A stretch of 64,000 bases of DNA, taken from assembly GCF_014641495.1 (NCBI RefSeq), contig NZ_BMHV01000011.1, positions 1 through 64,000 of the forward strand, in the 5' to 3' direction. Origin of the DNA: Terasakiella brassicae. GTDB taxonomy: Bacteria > Pseudomonadota > Alphaproteobacteria > Rhodospirillales > Terasakiellaceae. The translations under genes were made by a program, and so were the position numbers. The notes beneath the pieces are model-generated. The model saw only the letters and a list, made by a program, of their open reading frames with translations, was not told where the DNA came from and did no database searches. This document shows, piece after piece, positions 17,354 to 27,547 of this stretch. Every line of letters starts with the position of its first letter. The first letter of the stretch is position 1.

Positions 17354-17965
17354 ATGACCAAAGGCCCGATTGAATTTTATTTTGAATTTGGCAGCCCGTA
17401 TGGCTATTTCGCCGCGCAGGAGATTGATGCACTTGGTGCAGAATTTGACCGCGAGGTTCTCTGGAAACCTTTTATGCTGGGTCCCGCTTTTAAAACCACA
17501 GGCTCTCGCCCCTTTATGGAAGTGCCGCTAAAAGGTCCCTATTGTGTCAAAGATTGGGAACGTATGAGCGCTTATACAGGCACCCCTTGGCAAATGCCGG
17601 AAAAATTCCCGGCTGCGATTTTGGCGGCACCGCGTGGATTTTACTGGTTGAAAGATCAAGGGAAGACCTTGAGCGCACACAAATTCGCAAAAGCGGCGTA
17701 CAAGGCTTATTTTGCAGATGCCCGCCCCATGTGGGAGGTGGAAGAAACCGCAGATGTTGCCGCCGAGTGCGGTATCGATCGTGAAGAATTTATCAAAGCT
17801 GTGACCTCATCTGAGGCCAAACAAAGATTAATCGAAGAAGGTCAGGCTGCTATTGACAGTGGCGTTTTCGGCTCTCCTTTCATCCGTGTGGATGGTGAGG
17901 ATTTTTGGGGTTGGGACCGTCTGCCAATGGTACGCGACTGGCTTAAAACAGGGAAATGGGGATAA
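17354..17965 (+). CDS. 2-Hydroxychromene-2-carboxylate isomerase-like protein, copy 2
   Basis: A 203-residue paralogue of the gene just before it. The N-terminal FYFEFGSPYGYF keeps the active-site Ser (Ser14), and VFGSPFIRVDGEDFWGWDRL matches the C-terminal motif of copy 1. The two differ enough in the centre to suggest an old duplication, perhaps acting as a heterodimer or on different substrates. The ATG lies 2 bp after the previous stop with GGGGGATGG upstream, and liuB starts 3 bp after its stop, so translation is probably coupled. No aromatic-degradation genes lie nearby, so the naphthalene-pathway role of named homologues should not be assumed. Confidence 0.86.
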   Translation: MTKGPIEFYFEFGSPYGYFAAQEIDALGAEFDREVLWKPFMLGPAFKTTGSRPFMEVPLKGPYCVKDWERMSAYTGTPWQMPEKFPAAILAAPRGFYWLKDQGKTLSAHKFAKAAYKAYFADARPMWEVEETADVAAECGIDREEFIKAVTSSEAKQRLIEEGQAAIDSGVFGSPFIRVDGEDFWGWDRLPMVRDWLKTGKWG

Positions 17966-17968
17966 TTT

Positions 17969-19582
17969 ATGAGCGTCCTGAAAAGTTCAATTAACACCCG
18001 TTCCGAAGATTTCAAGGCAAATGCCGAGGCCATGCAAAAGCAGGTTGATGATCTTCGTAACGTCATTAAGACCGTAAAACAAGGCGGTGGGGTAACGGCA
18101 AATGAACGTCACATTCGCCGTGGTAAATTGCTGGCGCGCGAACGTATTCGCCGTCTGCTGGATGTCGGTTCACCATTTCTGGAACTGTCCCAGCTTGCGG
18201 GTTGGGAAATGTATCCCGAAGATGGCACCATTGCCGCCGGTGGCGTGATTACCGGGATCGGTCGTATCGAAGGTCAGGAATGTATGATCGTCGCCAATGA
18301 CCCGACGGTAAAAGGCGGGTCTTATTATCCGATCACGGTGAAGAAGCACTTGCGCGCACAAGAAATTGCCATGCAGAACAATCTGCCTTGTGTCTATTTG
18401 GTGGAATCCGGTGGGGCCAACCTGCCGCGCCAGGACGAAGTTTTCCCCGATCGGGATCATTTTGGTCGTATTTTCTATAACCAAGCCAATATGTCCGGCC
18501 AGAACATTCCGCAAGTTGCGGTCGTTCATGGATCCTGTACGGCGGGTGGGGCATATGTGCCTGCCATGTCCGATGAAAGCATTATTGTTAAAGAACAAGG
18601 CACGATCTTTTTGGGCGGCCCACCGTTGGTGAAAGCCGCAACGGGCGAGGTTGTAAGTGCCGAAGATTTGGGTGGCGCGGACGTTCACTGTAAAACATCC
18701 GGTGTTGCCGATCATTACGCGCAAGATGACGGGCATGCCCTTGCCTTGGCGCGTCAGGTTGTGCGTAACCTGAACCGTGTAAAAAATCCAAACCTGGATA
18801 TTCGTGAACCGGAAGAACCGCTTTATGATGCCAAGGAACTGTACGGTATTATTCCGGCAGATACCAAAAAACCATTTGATATCCGTGAAGTCATTGCCCG
18901 TATTGTGGATGGATCGCGCTTTGATGAATTCAAGGCGCTGTACGGTACAACGCTTGTCTGTGGTTTTGCCCATTTGTACGGCTATCCGGTCGGGATTGTG
19001 GCGAACAACGGTATTTTGTTCTCCGAAAGTGCGCAAAAAGGCGCGCACTTTATTGAACTGTGTGCCCAACGTGGTATTCCGCTGTTGTACTTGCAAAATA
19101 TTACCGGCTTCATGGTTGGTCGTAAGTACGAGGCCGAAGGTATCGCCAAACATGGTGCCAAGATGGTGACGGCGACAGCTTGTGCGAATGTGCCAAAAAT
19201 TACTTGTGTGATTGGCGGGTCTTTCGGGGCGGGTAACTACGCCATGTGTGGCCGGGGGTATTCTCCGAACTTTATGTTTATGTGGCCCAATTCCCGTATT
19301 TCCGTAATGGGGGGCGAACAGGCCGCTGGCGTTCTGTCCACCATCAAGCGCGATGGGATGGAGCGTAAAGGCGAAGAATGGTCCGTTGAGGCCGAAGCGG
19401 AGTTCAAAAAACCGATTTTGGAAAAATACGAAAAAGAAGGTCACCCGTATTACGCCTCCGCACGTTTGTGGGATGATGGTATTTTTGATCCGGTCGATAC
19501 CCGTATGATGTTGGGCTTGTCCCTGTCTGCGGCCCTGAACAAACCGATTGAGCCGACGAAGTTCGGCGTGTTCCGGATGTAA
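17969..19582 (+). CDS. liuB: Methylcrotonyl-CoA carboxylase beta subunit
   Basis: The carboxyltransferase subunit that moves CO2 from biotin to 3-methylcrotonyl-CoA to make 3-methylglutaconyl-CoA. The 537-residue protein has the crotonase-like carboxyltransferase architecture with the acyl-CoA N-half ([23 protein letters not shown]) and biotin C-half ([37 protein letters not shown]). The residues RQDEVFPD are typical of methylcrotonyl- rather than propionyl- or acetyl-CoA carboxylases. Its partner alpha subunit is two genes downstream in the same operon. Confidence 0.95.
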   Translation: MSVLKSSINTRSEDFKANAEAMQKQVDDLRNVIKTVKQGGGVTANERHIRRGKLLARERIRRLLDVGSPFLELSQLAGWEMYPEDGTIAAGGVITGIGRIEGQECMIVANDPTVKGGSYYPITVKKHLRAQEIAMQNNLPCVYLVESGGANLPRQDEVFPDRDHFGRIFYNQANMSGQNIPQVAVVHGSCTAGGAYVPAMSDESIIVKEQGTIFLGGPPLVKAATGEVVSAEDLGGADVHCKTSGVADHYAQDDGHALALARQVVRNLNRVKNPNLDIREPEEPLYDAKELYGIIPADTKKPFDIREVIARIVDGSRFDEFKALYGTTLVCGFAHLYGYPVGIVANNGILFSESAQKGAHFIELCAQRGIPLLYLQNITGFMVGRKYEAEGIAKHGAKMVTATACANVPKITCVIGGSFGAGNYAMCGRGYSPNFMFMWPNSRISVMGGEQAAGVLSTIKRDGMERKGEEWSVEAEAEFKKPILEKYEKEGHPYYASARLWDDGIFDPVDTRMMLGLSLSAALNKPIEPTKFGVFRM

Positions 19583-19597
19583 GGGGGCGATGGATCA

Positions 19598-20386
19598 ATG
19601 AGTGAGACTTCGAAAATCGAAATCGATGCGCGTGGTGTGGCAACACTGACCATGACGCGCGGTGATCTGCATAACGCGTTTGATGATGCGATGATTGCAG
19701 ACCTGACGTTGAAACTGAAAGAACTGGATGCCAACGATGCGGTCCGTGTGGTCGTCTTGGCGGCAGAAGGGATAAGTTTCAGTGCCGGGGCGGACCTGAA
19801 CTGGATGAAACGCATGGCAGGGTATTCTTATGAAGAAAACTTCAGCGATGCAATGGGGCTGGGTGGTTTGCTGCAAACGCTGAATTTCCTATCCAAACCG
19901 ACGATTGCCCGTGTTCAAGGCGCGGCGTTTGGCGGTGGTGTCGGACTTGTTGCCGCGTGTGATATGGCTGTGGGAACAGAACGGGCAAGCTTCTGCCTGT
20001 CCGAGGTTAAGCTGGGACTGATCCCGGCGGTGATTTCCCCTTATGTGGTCAATGCGATGGGGCAGCGTGCGTCTCGTCGTTACATGCTGACGGCAGAACG
20101 GTTCAAGGCGGATGAAGCTTTGCGTTTTGGCTTGCTGCATCGTGTGGTGAATGAAGACGAGCTGGATAGTGCGGTTGAAGACCTGATTGCCAGCTTGATG
20201 ATTGCGGGGCCGAATTCTGTTGCGGCGTGCAAAGATCTAATTTTTGCCGTTTACAACCGTCCGGTCGATGAGGATGTGATTAAAGACACGGCTGAACGTA
20301 TCGCCAAACAACGCGCGTCTGATGAAGGAAAAGAAGGCTTGAGCGCTTTTCTGGAAAAACGAAAACCAGCTTGGGTCGAGGGGTAA
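19598..20386 (+). CDS. liuC: Methylglutaconyl-CoA hydratase (enoyl-CoA hydratase family)
   Basis: A 262-residue crotonase-family enzyme. It has the oxyanion-hole segments SFSAGADLNWMKRM (about residues 60-73) and VQGAAFGGGVGLVAACDMAV (about 105-124), and the SEVKLGLIPAVISPYVV stretch typical of this branch. In the leucine route it hydrates 3-methylglutaconyl-CoA to HMG-CoA. Assignment to this step rests on its place between the two carboxylase subunit genes; the fold alone only shows an enoyl-CoA hydratase. The next gene starts 6 bp after its stop. Confidence 0.92.
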   Translation: MSETSKIEIDARGVATLTMTRGDLHNAFDDAMIADLTLKLKELDANDAVRVVVLAAEGISFSAGADLNWMKRMAGYSYEENFSDAMGLGGLLQTLNFLSKPTIARVQGAAFGGGVGLVAACDMAVGTERASFCLSEVKLGLIPAVISPYVVNAMGQRASRRYMLTAERFKADEALRFGLLHRVVNEDELDSAVEDLIASLMIAGPNSVAACKDLIFAVYNRPVDEDVIKDTAERIAKQRASDEGKEGLSAFLEKRKPAWVEG

Positions 20387-20391
20387 GAACG

Positions 20392-22389
20392 ATGTTTCAT
20401 AAAATTCTGATTGCAAACCGTGGCGAGATTGCTTGCCGTGTCATTAAAACGGCGCGCCGGATGGGGATAAAGACGGTTGCGGTTTATTCCGATGCCGATG
20501 CCAGTGCCATGCATGTGGCAATGGCGGACGAAGCTTTTCATATCGGCGGGTCAGCCGCAGCGGAAAGTTATCTATGCTACGATAAAATTATTGATATCTG
20601 TAAAAAATCCGGGGCGCAAGCCGTGCATCCGGGTTATGGCTTCCTGTCGGAAAATGCGGCCTTTTGCCGGGCCTTGGCGGAAAACGATATTACTTTTATC
20701 GGCCCGCCTGTCGGCGCGATTGAGGCAATGGGGTCCAAATCCGAAGCCAAAAAGATTATGGAAAATGCCAACGTTCCGTTGGTACCCGGCTTCCACGGTG
20801 AAGAACAAAGCGTGGAATTGATGCTGAGCGAAGCCGAAAAAATCGGTTATCCGGTCATCTTAAAAGCCTCTGCCGGTGGGGGCGGAAAAGGGATGCGGGT
20901 TGTCTGGAATGCAGATGAAATGTCTGCGGCCTATGACGCAGCCAAACGCGAAGCTATGAAAGGCTTTGGCGACGATCATATGTTGATTGAAAAATACCTG
21001 ACCAAGCCACGCCATGTGGAAATTCAGGTCTTTGCCGATCAACATGACAATGTGGTCTATTTGTTTGAACGTGATTGTTCCGTTCAACGTCGTCACCAAA
21101 AAGTGTTTGAAGAAGCCCCCGCCCCGATGATGGCGCAAGACCTGCGTAGCAAAATGGGGGAAGCCGCCTGCAATGCGGCCCGTGCCATTGGATACGAAGG
21201 TGCCGGAACGGTCGAATTCTTGCTGGATGAAGACGGGTCTTTCTATTTCATGGAAATGAATACCCGCTTGCAGGTGGAACATCCGGTTACGGAAATGATC
21301 ACCGGCGAAGACCTTGTGGAATGGCAATTGCGGGTGGCAGCCGGCCAAAACCTGCCGCGCAAACAGGATGATTTGACGATCAACGGTCATGCGATTGAAG
21401 TGCGCGTTTATGCCGAAGACCCGGATAATGATTTTCTTCCGGCAACCGGGAAATTAAAACATCTGCGCCCGCCACAAGAAAGTGCGCATGTGCGCATTGA
21501 TACCGGTGTGCGTGAAGGGGATGAAGTGTCCATTCACTATGACCCGATGATTTCCAAGCTGATTGTTTGGGCCAATACACGCGAAGGGGCCTTGCGTCAT
21601 TTGCGTAAAGCCTTGAACGAATATCAGGTTGTCGGTGTCACAACGAATATTGAATTTTTGGCAACCGTTGCCGCACATCCTGCATTTGTTAATTTTGATG
21701 TGGATACGGGCTTTATTGCAAAACACGAAAGTGATTTGTTCCCGGATCGTGAAAATATCACGGATGATGCCTTGGCCTTGGCGTGTCTGGATGTCTTTAT
21801 CAGTCGTGATGAAGAAGCCCAGTCCCATGCGGATTGGTCGGGTGACCCGTTTAGCCCGTGGAACAGCACCAGCGGTTTCCGTATGAATGATGATAATCAT
21901 CACGAGCTTTATTTCATCAATGGCGAAGATATTATCACCGTAACTTGCCATTATCGCGACGAAGGCTATCTGATGGAATTGCCGGGTGCCGATGTCATGG
22001 TGCGTGGTGTGCGTGATGAAAACGGGGATTTATTGGCTGATCTGGGCGGACGCCGAATGAAGGCAACCGTGGTCCGTCATGGCGAAGGGCTGGAAATTCT
22101 GGTACATGGTCAAGCCCATGCGCTGAAACTGTTTGATCCGTTGGCTGCGGCTGAAGGCATGAACGAAGCAAGCGGTTCCCTGACCTCGCCCATGCCGGGG
22201 AAAGTGGTTGCTGTTTTGGTGGAAAAAGATCAGAACGTTAAAGAAGGCGATAGCCTGATGATCCTTGAAGCCATGAAGATGGAACATACCATTTCCGCCC
22301 CGATGGACGGTGTGGTTGTCGATATCTTCTTTAATGCCGGTGATCAGCTTGAAGAAGGTGTGGAGCTGTTGAAAATCGATAGCGAGTAG
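20392..22389 (+). CDS. liuD: Methylcrotonyl-CoA carboxylase biotin-carboxylase (alpha) subunit
   Basis: A 665-residue biotin enzyme. The N-terminal part is a biotin carboxylase with ATP-grasp fold ([16 protein letters not shown], about residue 160; [14 protein letters not shown] near 295). After a BT-like middle domain, the C-terminal biotinyl domain carries EAMKMEH with the biotinylated lysine at residue 629. It charges biotin with bicarbonate and ATP for the LiuB carboxyltransferase. The ATG at 20392 is preceded by GAGGGGTAAG; an upstream in-frame ATG would overlap the liuC end and add non-family residues. Confidence 0.95.
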   Translation: MFHKILIANRGEIACRVIKTARRMGIKTVAVYSDADASAMHVAMADEAFHIGGSAAAESYLCYDKIIDICKKSGAQAVHPGYGFLSENAAFCRALAENDITFIGPPVGAIEAMGSKSEAKKIMENANVPLVPGFHGEEQSVELMLSEAEKIGYPVILKASAGGGGKGMRVVWNADEMSAAYDAAKREAMKGFGDDHMLIEKYLTKPRHVEIQVFADQHDNVVYLFERDCSVQRRHQKVFEEAPAPMMAQDLRSKMGEAACNAARAIGYEGAGTVEFLLDEDGSFYFMEMNTRLQVEHPVTEMITGEDLVEWQLRVAAGQNLPRKQDDLTINGHAIEVRVYAEDPDNDFLPATGKLKHLRPPQESAHVRIDTGVREGDEVSIHYDPMISKLIVWANTREGALRHLRKALNEYQVVGVTTNIEFLATVAAHPAFVNFDVDTGFIAKHESDLFPDRENITDDALALACLDVFISRDEEAQSHADWSGDPFSPWNSTSGFRMNDDNHHELYFINGEDIITVTCHYRDEGYLMELPGADVMVRGVRDENGDLLADLGGRRMKATVVRHGEGLEILVHGQAHALKLFDPLAAAEGMNEASGSLTSPMPGKVVAVLVEKDQNVKEGDSLMILEAMKMEHTISAPMDGVVVDIFFNAGDQLEEGVELLKIDSE

Positions 22390-22403
22390 ATTTTGTAAAG
22401 TGT

Positions 22404-22429
22404 CCCCCTGCATCTCACCAGGGGCCTTT
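22404..22429 (+). terminator. Weak hairpin between liuD and liuE
   Basis: CCCCTG pairs with CAGGGG around an 8-base loop and is followed by CCTTTATT, with few T residues. It could act as a partial terminator or protect the upstream mRNA from 3' decay; complete termination inside the operon seems unlikely. Confidence 0.4.
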
Positions 22430-22445
22430 ATTCAGGGAGAAAACA

Positions 22446-23348
22446 ATGGCTTTACCCAAGAAAGTCAAAATTGTAGATGTCGGCCCACGCGATGGTCTGC
22501 AAAATGAAAAAGAAATTGTACCGACGAAGGCCAAGGTCGAATTGATCCATCGTCTTGCGGATGCGGGGCTTCCTGTGGTTGAGGCGGGCAGCTTTGTCTC
22601 GCCCAAGTGGGTACCGCAGATGGGCGACAGTGCAGAAATTATGAAAACGATTACCCGCAAGGCGGGCGTATCCTATCCGGTTCTAACTCCCAATATGAAG
22701 GGGTTTGAAGCGGCAATGGCGGTGAACGCGCAAGAGGTTGCCATTTTTGGGGCGGCGTCTGAAAGTTTTTCACAAAAGAACATTAATTGTTCGATTGCAG
22801 AAAGCCTTGCCCGTTTTGAACCGATCATGGCTGCAGCAAAAGAAAAAAACATTGCGGTGCGGGGATATGTTTCCTGTGTGGTCGGTTGTCCGTATGAAGG
22901 CGATATTGCCCCGGAAAAAGTGGCGGAAGTTGCGGCCAAGCTCTATGAAATGGGCTGCTATGAAATTTCGCTTGGCGACACGGTCGGGGTGGGGACACCG
23001 GGCAAGGTTCAGGATATGTTAAAGGCCGTTAGTGCGGTTGTCCCGATGGAAAAACTGGCTGTTCACTTCCATGATACGTATGGGCAGGCGTTGGCAAATA
23101 TCTATGCAGCCCTTGAAATGGGTGTGTCGGTTGTGGACTCGTCTGTTGCCGGATTGGGCGGCTGCCCTTATGCCAAAGGGGCGTCTGGTAATGTGGCGAC
23201 GGAAGATGTTGTTTACATGTTAAACGGATTGGGTATTGAAACCGGCGTCGATTTGGATAAATTGTGCGAGGCAGGACGCTTCATCAGTCATGTAATCGGT
23301 CGCGCACCTGCATCCAAGGTATCATTGGCATTGGGCGCACGCTGTTAA
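22446..23348 (+). CDS. liuE: Hydroxymethylglutaryl-CoA lyase
   Basis: The last step of the pathway: cleavage of HMG-CoA to acetyl-CoA and acetoacetate. The 300-residue TIM-barrel protein begins with [16 protein letters not shown], the HMGL-like metal-binding start, and has [10 protein letters not shown], the metal-binding His pair in HFHDTYGQ, and the catalytic Cys in [16 protein letters not shown]. All are diagnostic of HMG-CoA lyases, as opposed to isopropylmalate synthases. GGGAGA precedes the ATG. With liuA, liuB, liuC and liuD it completes the route from isovaleryl-CoA. Confidence 0.96.
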   Translation: MALPKKVKIVDVGPRDGLQNEKEIVPTKAKVELIHRLADAGLPVVEAGSFVSPKWVPQMGDSAEIMKTITRKAGVSYPVLTPNMKGFEAAMAVNAQEVAIFGAASESFSQKNINCSIAESLARFEPIMAAAKEKNIAVRGYVSCVVGCPYEGDIAPEKVAEVAAKLYEMGCYEISLGDTVGVGTPGKVQDMLKAVSAVVPMEKLAVHFHDTYGQALANIYAALEMGVSVVDSSVAGLGGCPYAKGASGNVATEDVVYMLNGLGIETGVDLDKLCEAGRFISHVIGRAPASKVSLALGARC

Positions 23349-23394
23349 TCGGATAAACAGTTCATGTGCGCCTGTTACAGCATATGGGGCGTAC

Positions 23395-24072
23395 ATGAAC
23401 AAATCCGCAATGACCAATCTGGTTGCATTGTTATTCTGTGTAATCGGCTATTTTCTACCCGTACATGGGGATCTGTTTTTCACGGTCGGTCTTTTTGCGC
23501 TATCCGGTGGGATTACGAACTGGCTTGCCGTTCATATGCTGTTTGAAAAAGTCCCGTTTTTGTATGGTTCAGGTGTGATCCCCAGTCGGTTTGAAGATTT
23601 CAAAGCCGGGATCAAAAAACTTATTGTTGAAGAATTCTTTTCCCACGAACATATCGAACGTTTTTTCCTGCAAAATAGCGAGTCTATGGGATCGTCTATT
23701 GTTGAAAAAATCGATTTTGACCGGGTGTTTAACGGCTTGACAGAGGCAATCGAAGGTTCATCGCTGGGCGGGATGTTGTCGATGGTTGGCGGGCGCAAAG
23801 CCTTGGAACCTTTACGCGAGCCTGTAACCCAGAAACTTCAAAATATTGTTGGTGAACTTGCGGAAAGCTCAACCAAAGGAACCAGTACACAAGATGTAAC
23901 GGCGGCGCTGGTGGCAAAGGTCGAAGTCATTATCGACAACCGTTTAAACGAACTGACACCGCAAAATGTGAAAGACATCGTACAGGATATGATCCGTAAA
24001 CACTTGGGCTGGCTGGTTGTCTGGGGTGGTGTATTTGGTGGCCTGATCGGTCTGGTTATTGGTTTGATTTAG
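23395..24072 (+). CDS. DUF445-family membrane protein
   Basis: A 225-residue protein of the DUF445 (YheB/YjiN-like) family. Two hydrophobic segments are at the N-terminus (ALLFCVIGYFLPV and LFFTVGLFALSGGITNWLAVHMLFEKVP, which holds the conserved ITNWLA motif), and another is at the C-terminus (LVVWGGVFGGLIGLVIGLI). The middle is amphipathic and helical. The function of the family is unknown. It starts 46 bp after liuE and is likely the last gene of the operon, with no terminator seen between. Its last 17 bp overlap the end of the convergent SulP gene. Confidence 0.8.
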   Translation: MNKSAMTNLVALLFCVIGYFLPVHGDLFFTVGLFALSGGITNWLAVHMLFEKVPFLYGSGVIPSRFEDFKAGIKKLIVEEFFSHEHIERFFLQNSESMGSSIVEKIDFDRVFNGLTEAIEGSSLGGMLSMVGGRKALEPLREPVTQKLQNIVGELAESSTKGTSTQDVTAALVAKVEVIIDNRLNELTPQNVKDIVQDMIRKHLGWLVVWGGVFGGLIGLVIGLI

Positions 24073-25702
24073 CTGCTGTATTTAAATCTCTTTGGGCAAG
24101 TTCCAGAAAGGCTGCTTTTCTGTCTTGAAAAATGTTTTGGCTTTTTACTGATTTAAGTACGTTTAATCCGTTAAGCGAGATTGCAATCTCAGGCAATAAA
24201 CCGCAAATGGTAACTTCGCTGTCGTCTTGAGAGAGAGTCTGTATGGCCTCTTTTAAGGTCAGGGCGGCGGTTGTATCGATATAGGTCGTACTGGAAAAAT
24301 CAAAGAGAACGATTTTTGATTTATGGTCGCCATCCAGTTTGGCAAAGGCATTCTTTGCCGCCGCGAAGCTGAGCGGGCCATCAAAATGATAAAATACCAA
24401 AAAATGCGATAGATTTTGCAAGGCTGTTTTTTCTTCCGTACTCAGGCGGATCATGGACAAGTCTTCGTCATTATTGCCCCCCTGAAACCGTTGCACCCCT
24501 TTGGCTTGAAGGTCAGCCATATGTTTGACGAATGTTAAGCTGGCCAAAACCAGCCCGGCGCCGACAGCAATAATCAGATCGACAAAAACGGTCAGGAACA
24601 AGACCAGCAACATATGGACAACCCCCTTGCGTGGTGCTGTTCTAATCAGTTGCAGGTAATTCCAGTCGATAATATCCCAACCAACTTTCATCAAAATTCC
24701 AGCAAGGACAGCATGCGGTATTTTTTCCGCCAGTGGACCAAGTCCCATAACCATTGCGAACAGGATAAGGGCGTGGATAATCCCGGATAATGGGGTCATA
24801 CCGCCAGCCCGAATATTGATGACCGTTCGCATGGTCGCCCCGGCACCGGGAATGGCACCGAACAATCCGGCGATTGCATTGCCAATGCCTTGGCCGATTA
24901 ATTCACGATTGGAATGATGTGGTTTTTTTGTCAGGCTATCGGCGATAAGTGATGTCAGCAAGCTGTCGATGGATCCAAGCAATGCCAGAATAAGGGCAGA
25001 GCCCAACATATCGCTTAAGGCGTTATATGTTAGGGTCGGGATATGAATTTCCGGAAATCCGGTGGGGATATCCCCAATGACGGGCGCATTGGGCAAGACT
25101 GTTAAAACACATAGGGTGCCAACAATAAGGGATAGCAAAGGGGCGGGTAAAAAGTAACTGAGACGTTTGGGCCAAATCACCATCAAGATCAAAGACAGTA
25201 AGCCGACGATCATGGCATCATTGTTTATATGCGAAAGCATGTCGGGCAAGGCTTTTAAGGCACCAACGGTACCGCCTTTTGGAATGTCCTGTCCGAGTAA
25301 AGGGGCTGTTTGCAAGATAATGATGATACAGCCAATACCGGACATAAAACCGGAGATAACCGTATAGGGGACGAGTGAAATAAGATTGCCTAAGCGGAAG
25401 AGACCAAATAAAATTTGTAAAACCCCGCCCATAATCACAACGCTAAAGGCCATAACCGGATCGTTTGCATATTGCATAATCACAGCGGCCATGACAACGG
25501 TCATGGGGCCTGTAGGACCGGAGACTTGAGACGGCGTTCCCCCAAAAGCAGAGGCAAAAAAACCAACGAGGATGGCGCCCCACAATCCTGCAAGCGGCCC
25601 AGCACCGGAAGCAACCCCAAAAGCGAGAGCCAGAGGCAGAGCAACAACGGCGGCGGTCACACCGCCATAAAAATCACCTTTGATATTTGAAAAAATATTC
25701 AT
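24056..25702 (-). CDS. SulP-family anion transporter with STAS domain
   Basis: A 548-residue SLC26/SulP transporter. The membrane domain begins with DFYGGVTAAVVALPLALAFGVASGAGP, contains SQVSGPTGPMTVV and the GAIPGAGATMRTVINIRAGG signature, and has about 12-14 hydrophobic segments. A cytoplasmic STAS domain follows from about residue 435, with FDFSSTTYIDTTAALTLKE. Substrates in the family include sulfate, bicarbonate and dicarboxylates, and cannot be told here. The ATG at 25702 with AGGG upstream is preferred; an upstream extension to 25840 would add 46 polar, low-similarity residues. Confidence 0.9.
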   Translation of the reverse strand: MNIFSNIKGDFYGGVTAAVVALPLALAFGVASGAGPLAGLWGAILVGFFASAFGGTPSQVSGPTGPMTVVMAAVIMQYANDPVMAFSVVIMGGVLQILFGLFRLGNLISLVPYTVISGFMSGIGCIIIILQTAPLLGQDIPKGGTVGALKALPDMLSHINNDAMIVGLLSLILMVIWPKRLSYFLPAPLLSLIVGTLCVLTVLPNAPVIGDIPTGFPEIHIPTLTYNALSDMLGSALILALLGSIDSLLTSLIADSLTKKPHHSNRELIGQGIGNAIAGLFGAIPGAGATMRTVINIRAGGMTPLSGIIHALILFAMVMGLGPLAEKIPHAVLAGILMKVGWDIIDWNYLQLIRTAPRKGVVHMLLVLFLTVFVDLIIAVGAGLVLASLTFVKHMADLQAKGVQRFQGGNNDEDLSMIRLSTEEKTALQNLSHFLVFYHFDGPLSFAAAKNAFAKLDGDHKSKIVLFDFSSTTYIDTTAALTLKEAIQTLSQDDSEVTICGLLPEIAISLNGLNVLKSVKSQNIFQDRKAAFLELAQRDLNTAAKSNQ

Positions 25703-25935
25703 GGGTTGCCCTGTATTCCTCTGTCGGGTCAACCTGAAAAGGTGCAAGGGGGCGCGGTTCATTTCAGATGGCGGCGACGGAGCTGATTTTATTGTTTTAA
25801 CGGTTCGTTCAGCATGCCATAGGAATAATTGACTAAGCAACTATTTTGTCAGGTGTTAATGGTCCCTGGGTTCTCGGGCTGGACCTTTTGGTTCAGACAT
25901 GCGACAAAGGGCTGACTTCAAACAAGAGACAAACG

Positions 25936-26355
25936 ATGACTATTCATATTCGAAAGCTTGCCGCCGGTGTGGAAGATATAGAGGAACTGGAAAGCATTCA
26001 GGCCCGTAAATTGCGAGATTACGCAATGGTTTTCACCGACACACGTAATACTCCCAAACGCAAAGAGGAACTTTTAGATGGGGGATCATTATATTGGGTG
26101 ATTAAAGGACAGTTCCGTGTGCGCCAAGAAATCACCGGGTTTGAAGAGAGGATGGACGATGAGGGGCGCAAGTATTGCCTGATCTTTTTAAAGCCCGGCT
26201 TGATCCGAACGCAGTTGAAGGCGCAAAAGCCTTTTCAGGGCTGGCGGTACTTTGAAGACAAAGATATCCCGCGCGATATTGATGAACGCAGTCCTGAGGG
26301 AGATCAATTACCCGAAGATATGCAGTCCGAATTACGCGAACTTGGCTTGCTTTAG
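25936..26355 (+). CDS. DUF1489-family protein
   Basis: A 139-residue protein matching DUF1489, a small family largely confined to alphaproteobacteria and without known function. The recognisable parts are the N-terminal IHIRKLAAGVEDIEEL, TRNTPKRKEELLDGGSLYWVIKGQF in the middle and the C-terminal LVXTXXXPXRPFQGWRYF-like block (LIRTQLKAQKPFQGWRYF). I chose the ATG at 25936 because that is where family similarity begins; the open frame extends 90 bp upstream without features. The stop lies 4 bp before the end of the convergent RNA methyltransferase gene. Confidence 0.8.
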   Translation: MTIHIRKLAAGVEDIEELESIQARKLRDYAMVFTDTRNTPKRKEELLDGGSLYWVIKGQFRVRQEITGFEERMDDEGRKYCLIFLKPGLIRTQLKAQKPFQGWRYFEDKDIPRDIDERSPEGDQLPEDMQSELRELGLL

Positions 26356-26359
26356 CGGA

Positions 26360-27487
26360 TTATGTCAAGGGATCGGTTTGAAAAAGGGTCACCCGAATGC
26401 CGCCATGTGAGAATGAGGTTTTACTCTTTTTAAACGGCAGGTCTGTTGCCTTCGCCAAGGCATCGTTATTGGTAATGATGGCGACACGCCAGCCTTTGAA
26501 TTTATCTGTTAAGGTCTTTCCCAAGGCACTATAAAGCGGGAACAGTTTTTTTGTTTCCCCAATGCGCCCACCGTAAGGCGGATTGACAATAAGCAGCCCG
26601 GTTGGTCCATCCGGGGCGGTTAAATGACTGATGGCCTGTTTTTCAAAATGACATAACGCGTCAATACCTGAGCGCTCCGCATTGGCACGACTGATTTTGA
26701 TCGCACCGCCATCCCGGTCGAACCCGTAAAAACGAATATCAGATTTGGGTTTTTGAGACGTTTGTGCGCGTGCTTCTTTTAACTTTTCCCAACGTGTTTC
26801 ATCAAAACTTGCAAGTTGTTCAAAGGCAAAACTGCGGCTGCGACCCGGTGCGAGGTTGGCGGCAATTTCACCTGCCTCTATCACAAATGTACCGGACCCG
26901 CACATGGGGTCGAGGACGGGTTCATCGGCGGTGAATTGGCATTGGCGCAATAAAAGGGCGGCGAGGGTTTCGCGCATGGGAGCTTTATTGACGGCTTCTT
27001 TGTGCCCGCGTTTATGCAGGCCGGTACCAGAGGTATCAAGGCTGATTGTGCATAAATCTTCGATGATACGGACTTTGATGCATAGATCTGCATCGTCTGA
27101 AATCGGGGCGCCGAGTTCTTCTGTGATTGCGGTTTCAATGCGTTGTTTGGCCGCGCCTTGATGATAAATTTTTGATTTTTTGCAGGTCACCTCGATGCGG
27201 ACCGGGATGTCGTTGCGCAAGGTCTCTTGCCAGGGAAAGCGCCGGGCGCGTTTGTCCAGTTGTGCCAAATGCATGGCGCGAAATGTACCAAGGCGTACTA
27301 AAACCTTGCTGGCACCGCGTAAATCCAGATTGGCGCGCCAAACGTCAAGCCAGCTTCCTTTGACAGTGACGCCGCCTTTGGCACTTACCGGTTTTTTGAA
27401 TCCCTTTTCCACGGCTTCTGATTTTAGCGCAGGTTCAAGGCCCGGAACCGTGACGAGGAAAATTTCGAGGTCTGTTTGTGTGTTCAT
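26360..27487 (-). CDS. THUMP-domain class I RNA methyltransferase (RlmL/Trm14 family)
   Basis: A 375-residue SAM-dependent methyltransferase related to the N-terminal half of E. coli RlmL, which methylates G2445 of 23S rRNA at N2. An N-terminal THUMP domain (about residues 50-160) is followed by a Rossmann domain with motif I DPMCGSGTFVIEAGEIA and the catalytic motif IV NPPYGGRIG, typical of N2-guanine and N6-adenine methyltransferases. Bacterial homologues of this length lack the second, RlmK-like half. The exact rRNA or tRNA target is not known. Its start codon faces the response regulator gene on the same strand, 60 bp away. Confidence 0.88.
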   Translation of the reverse strand: MNTQTDLEIFLVTVPGLEPALKSEAVEKGFKKPVSAKGGVTVKGSWLDVWRANLDLRGASKVLVRLGTFRAMHLAQLDKRARRFPWQETLRNDIPVRIEVTCKKSKIYHQGAAKQRIETAITEELGAPISDDADLCIKVRIIEDLCTISLDTSGTGLHKRGHKEAVNKAPMRETLAALLLRQCQFTADEPVLDPMCGSGTFVIEAGEIAANLAPGRSRSFAFEQLASFDETRWEKLKEARAQTSQKPKSDIRFYGFDRDGGAIKISRANAERSGIDALCHFEKQAISHLTAPDGPTGLLIVNPPYGGRIGETKKLFPLYSALGKTLTDKFKGWRVAIITNNDALAKATDLPFKKSKTSFSHGGIRVTLFQTDPLT

Positions 27488-27547
27488 GGCGCATACTTAT
27501 CCTGTAAAGAAGCAAGCGTCGATAGATTTATGGTCCATTGATATTGT

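Noticed and set aside
16737-17965. Aromatic (naphthalene) degradation cluster suggested by the HCCA isomerase names
   Set aside because: No ring-cleavage dioxygenase, hydratase-aldolase or other aromatic gene is nearby; the family name is transferred from distant homologues.
18170-19444. Long open frame of 424 codons on the minus strand
   Set aside because: It lies wholly antisense to liuB, has no ribosome-binding site or family features, and its amino acids reflect the codon bias of liuB.
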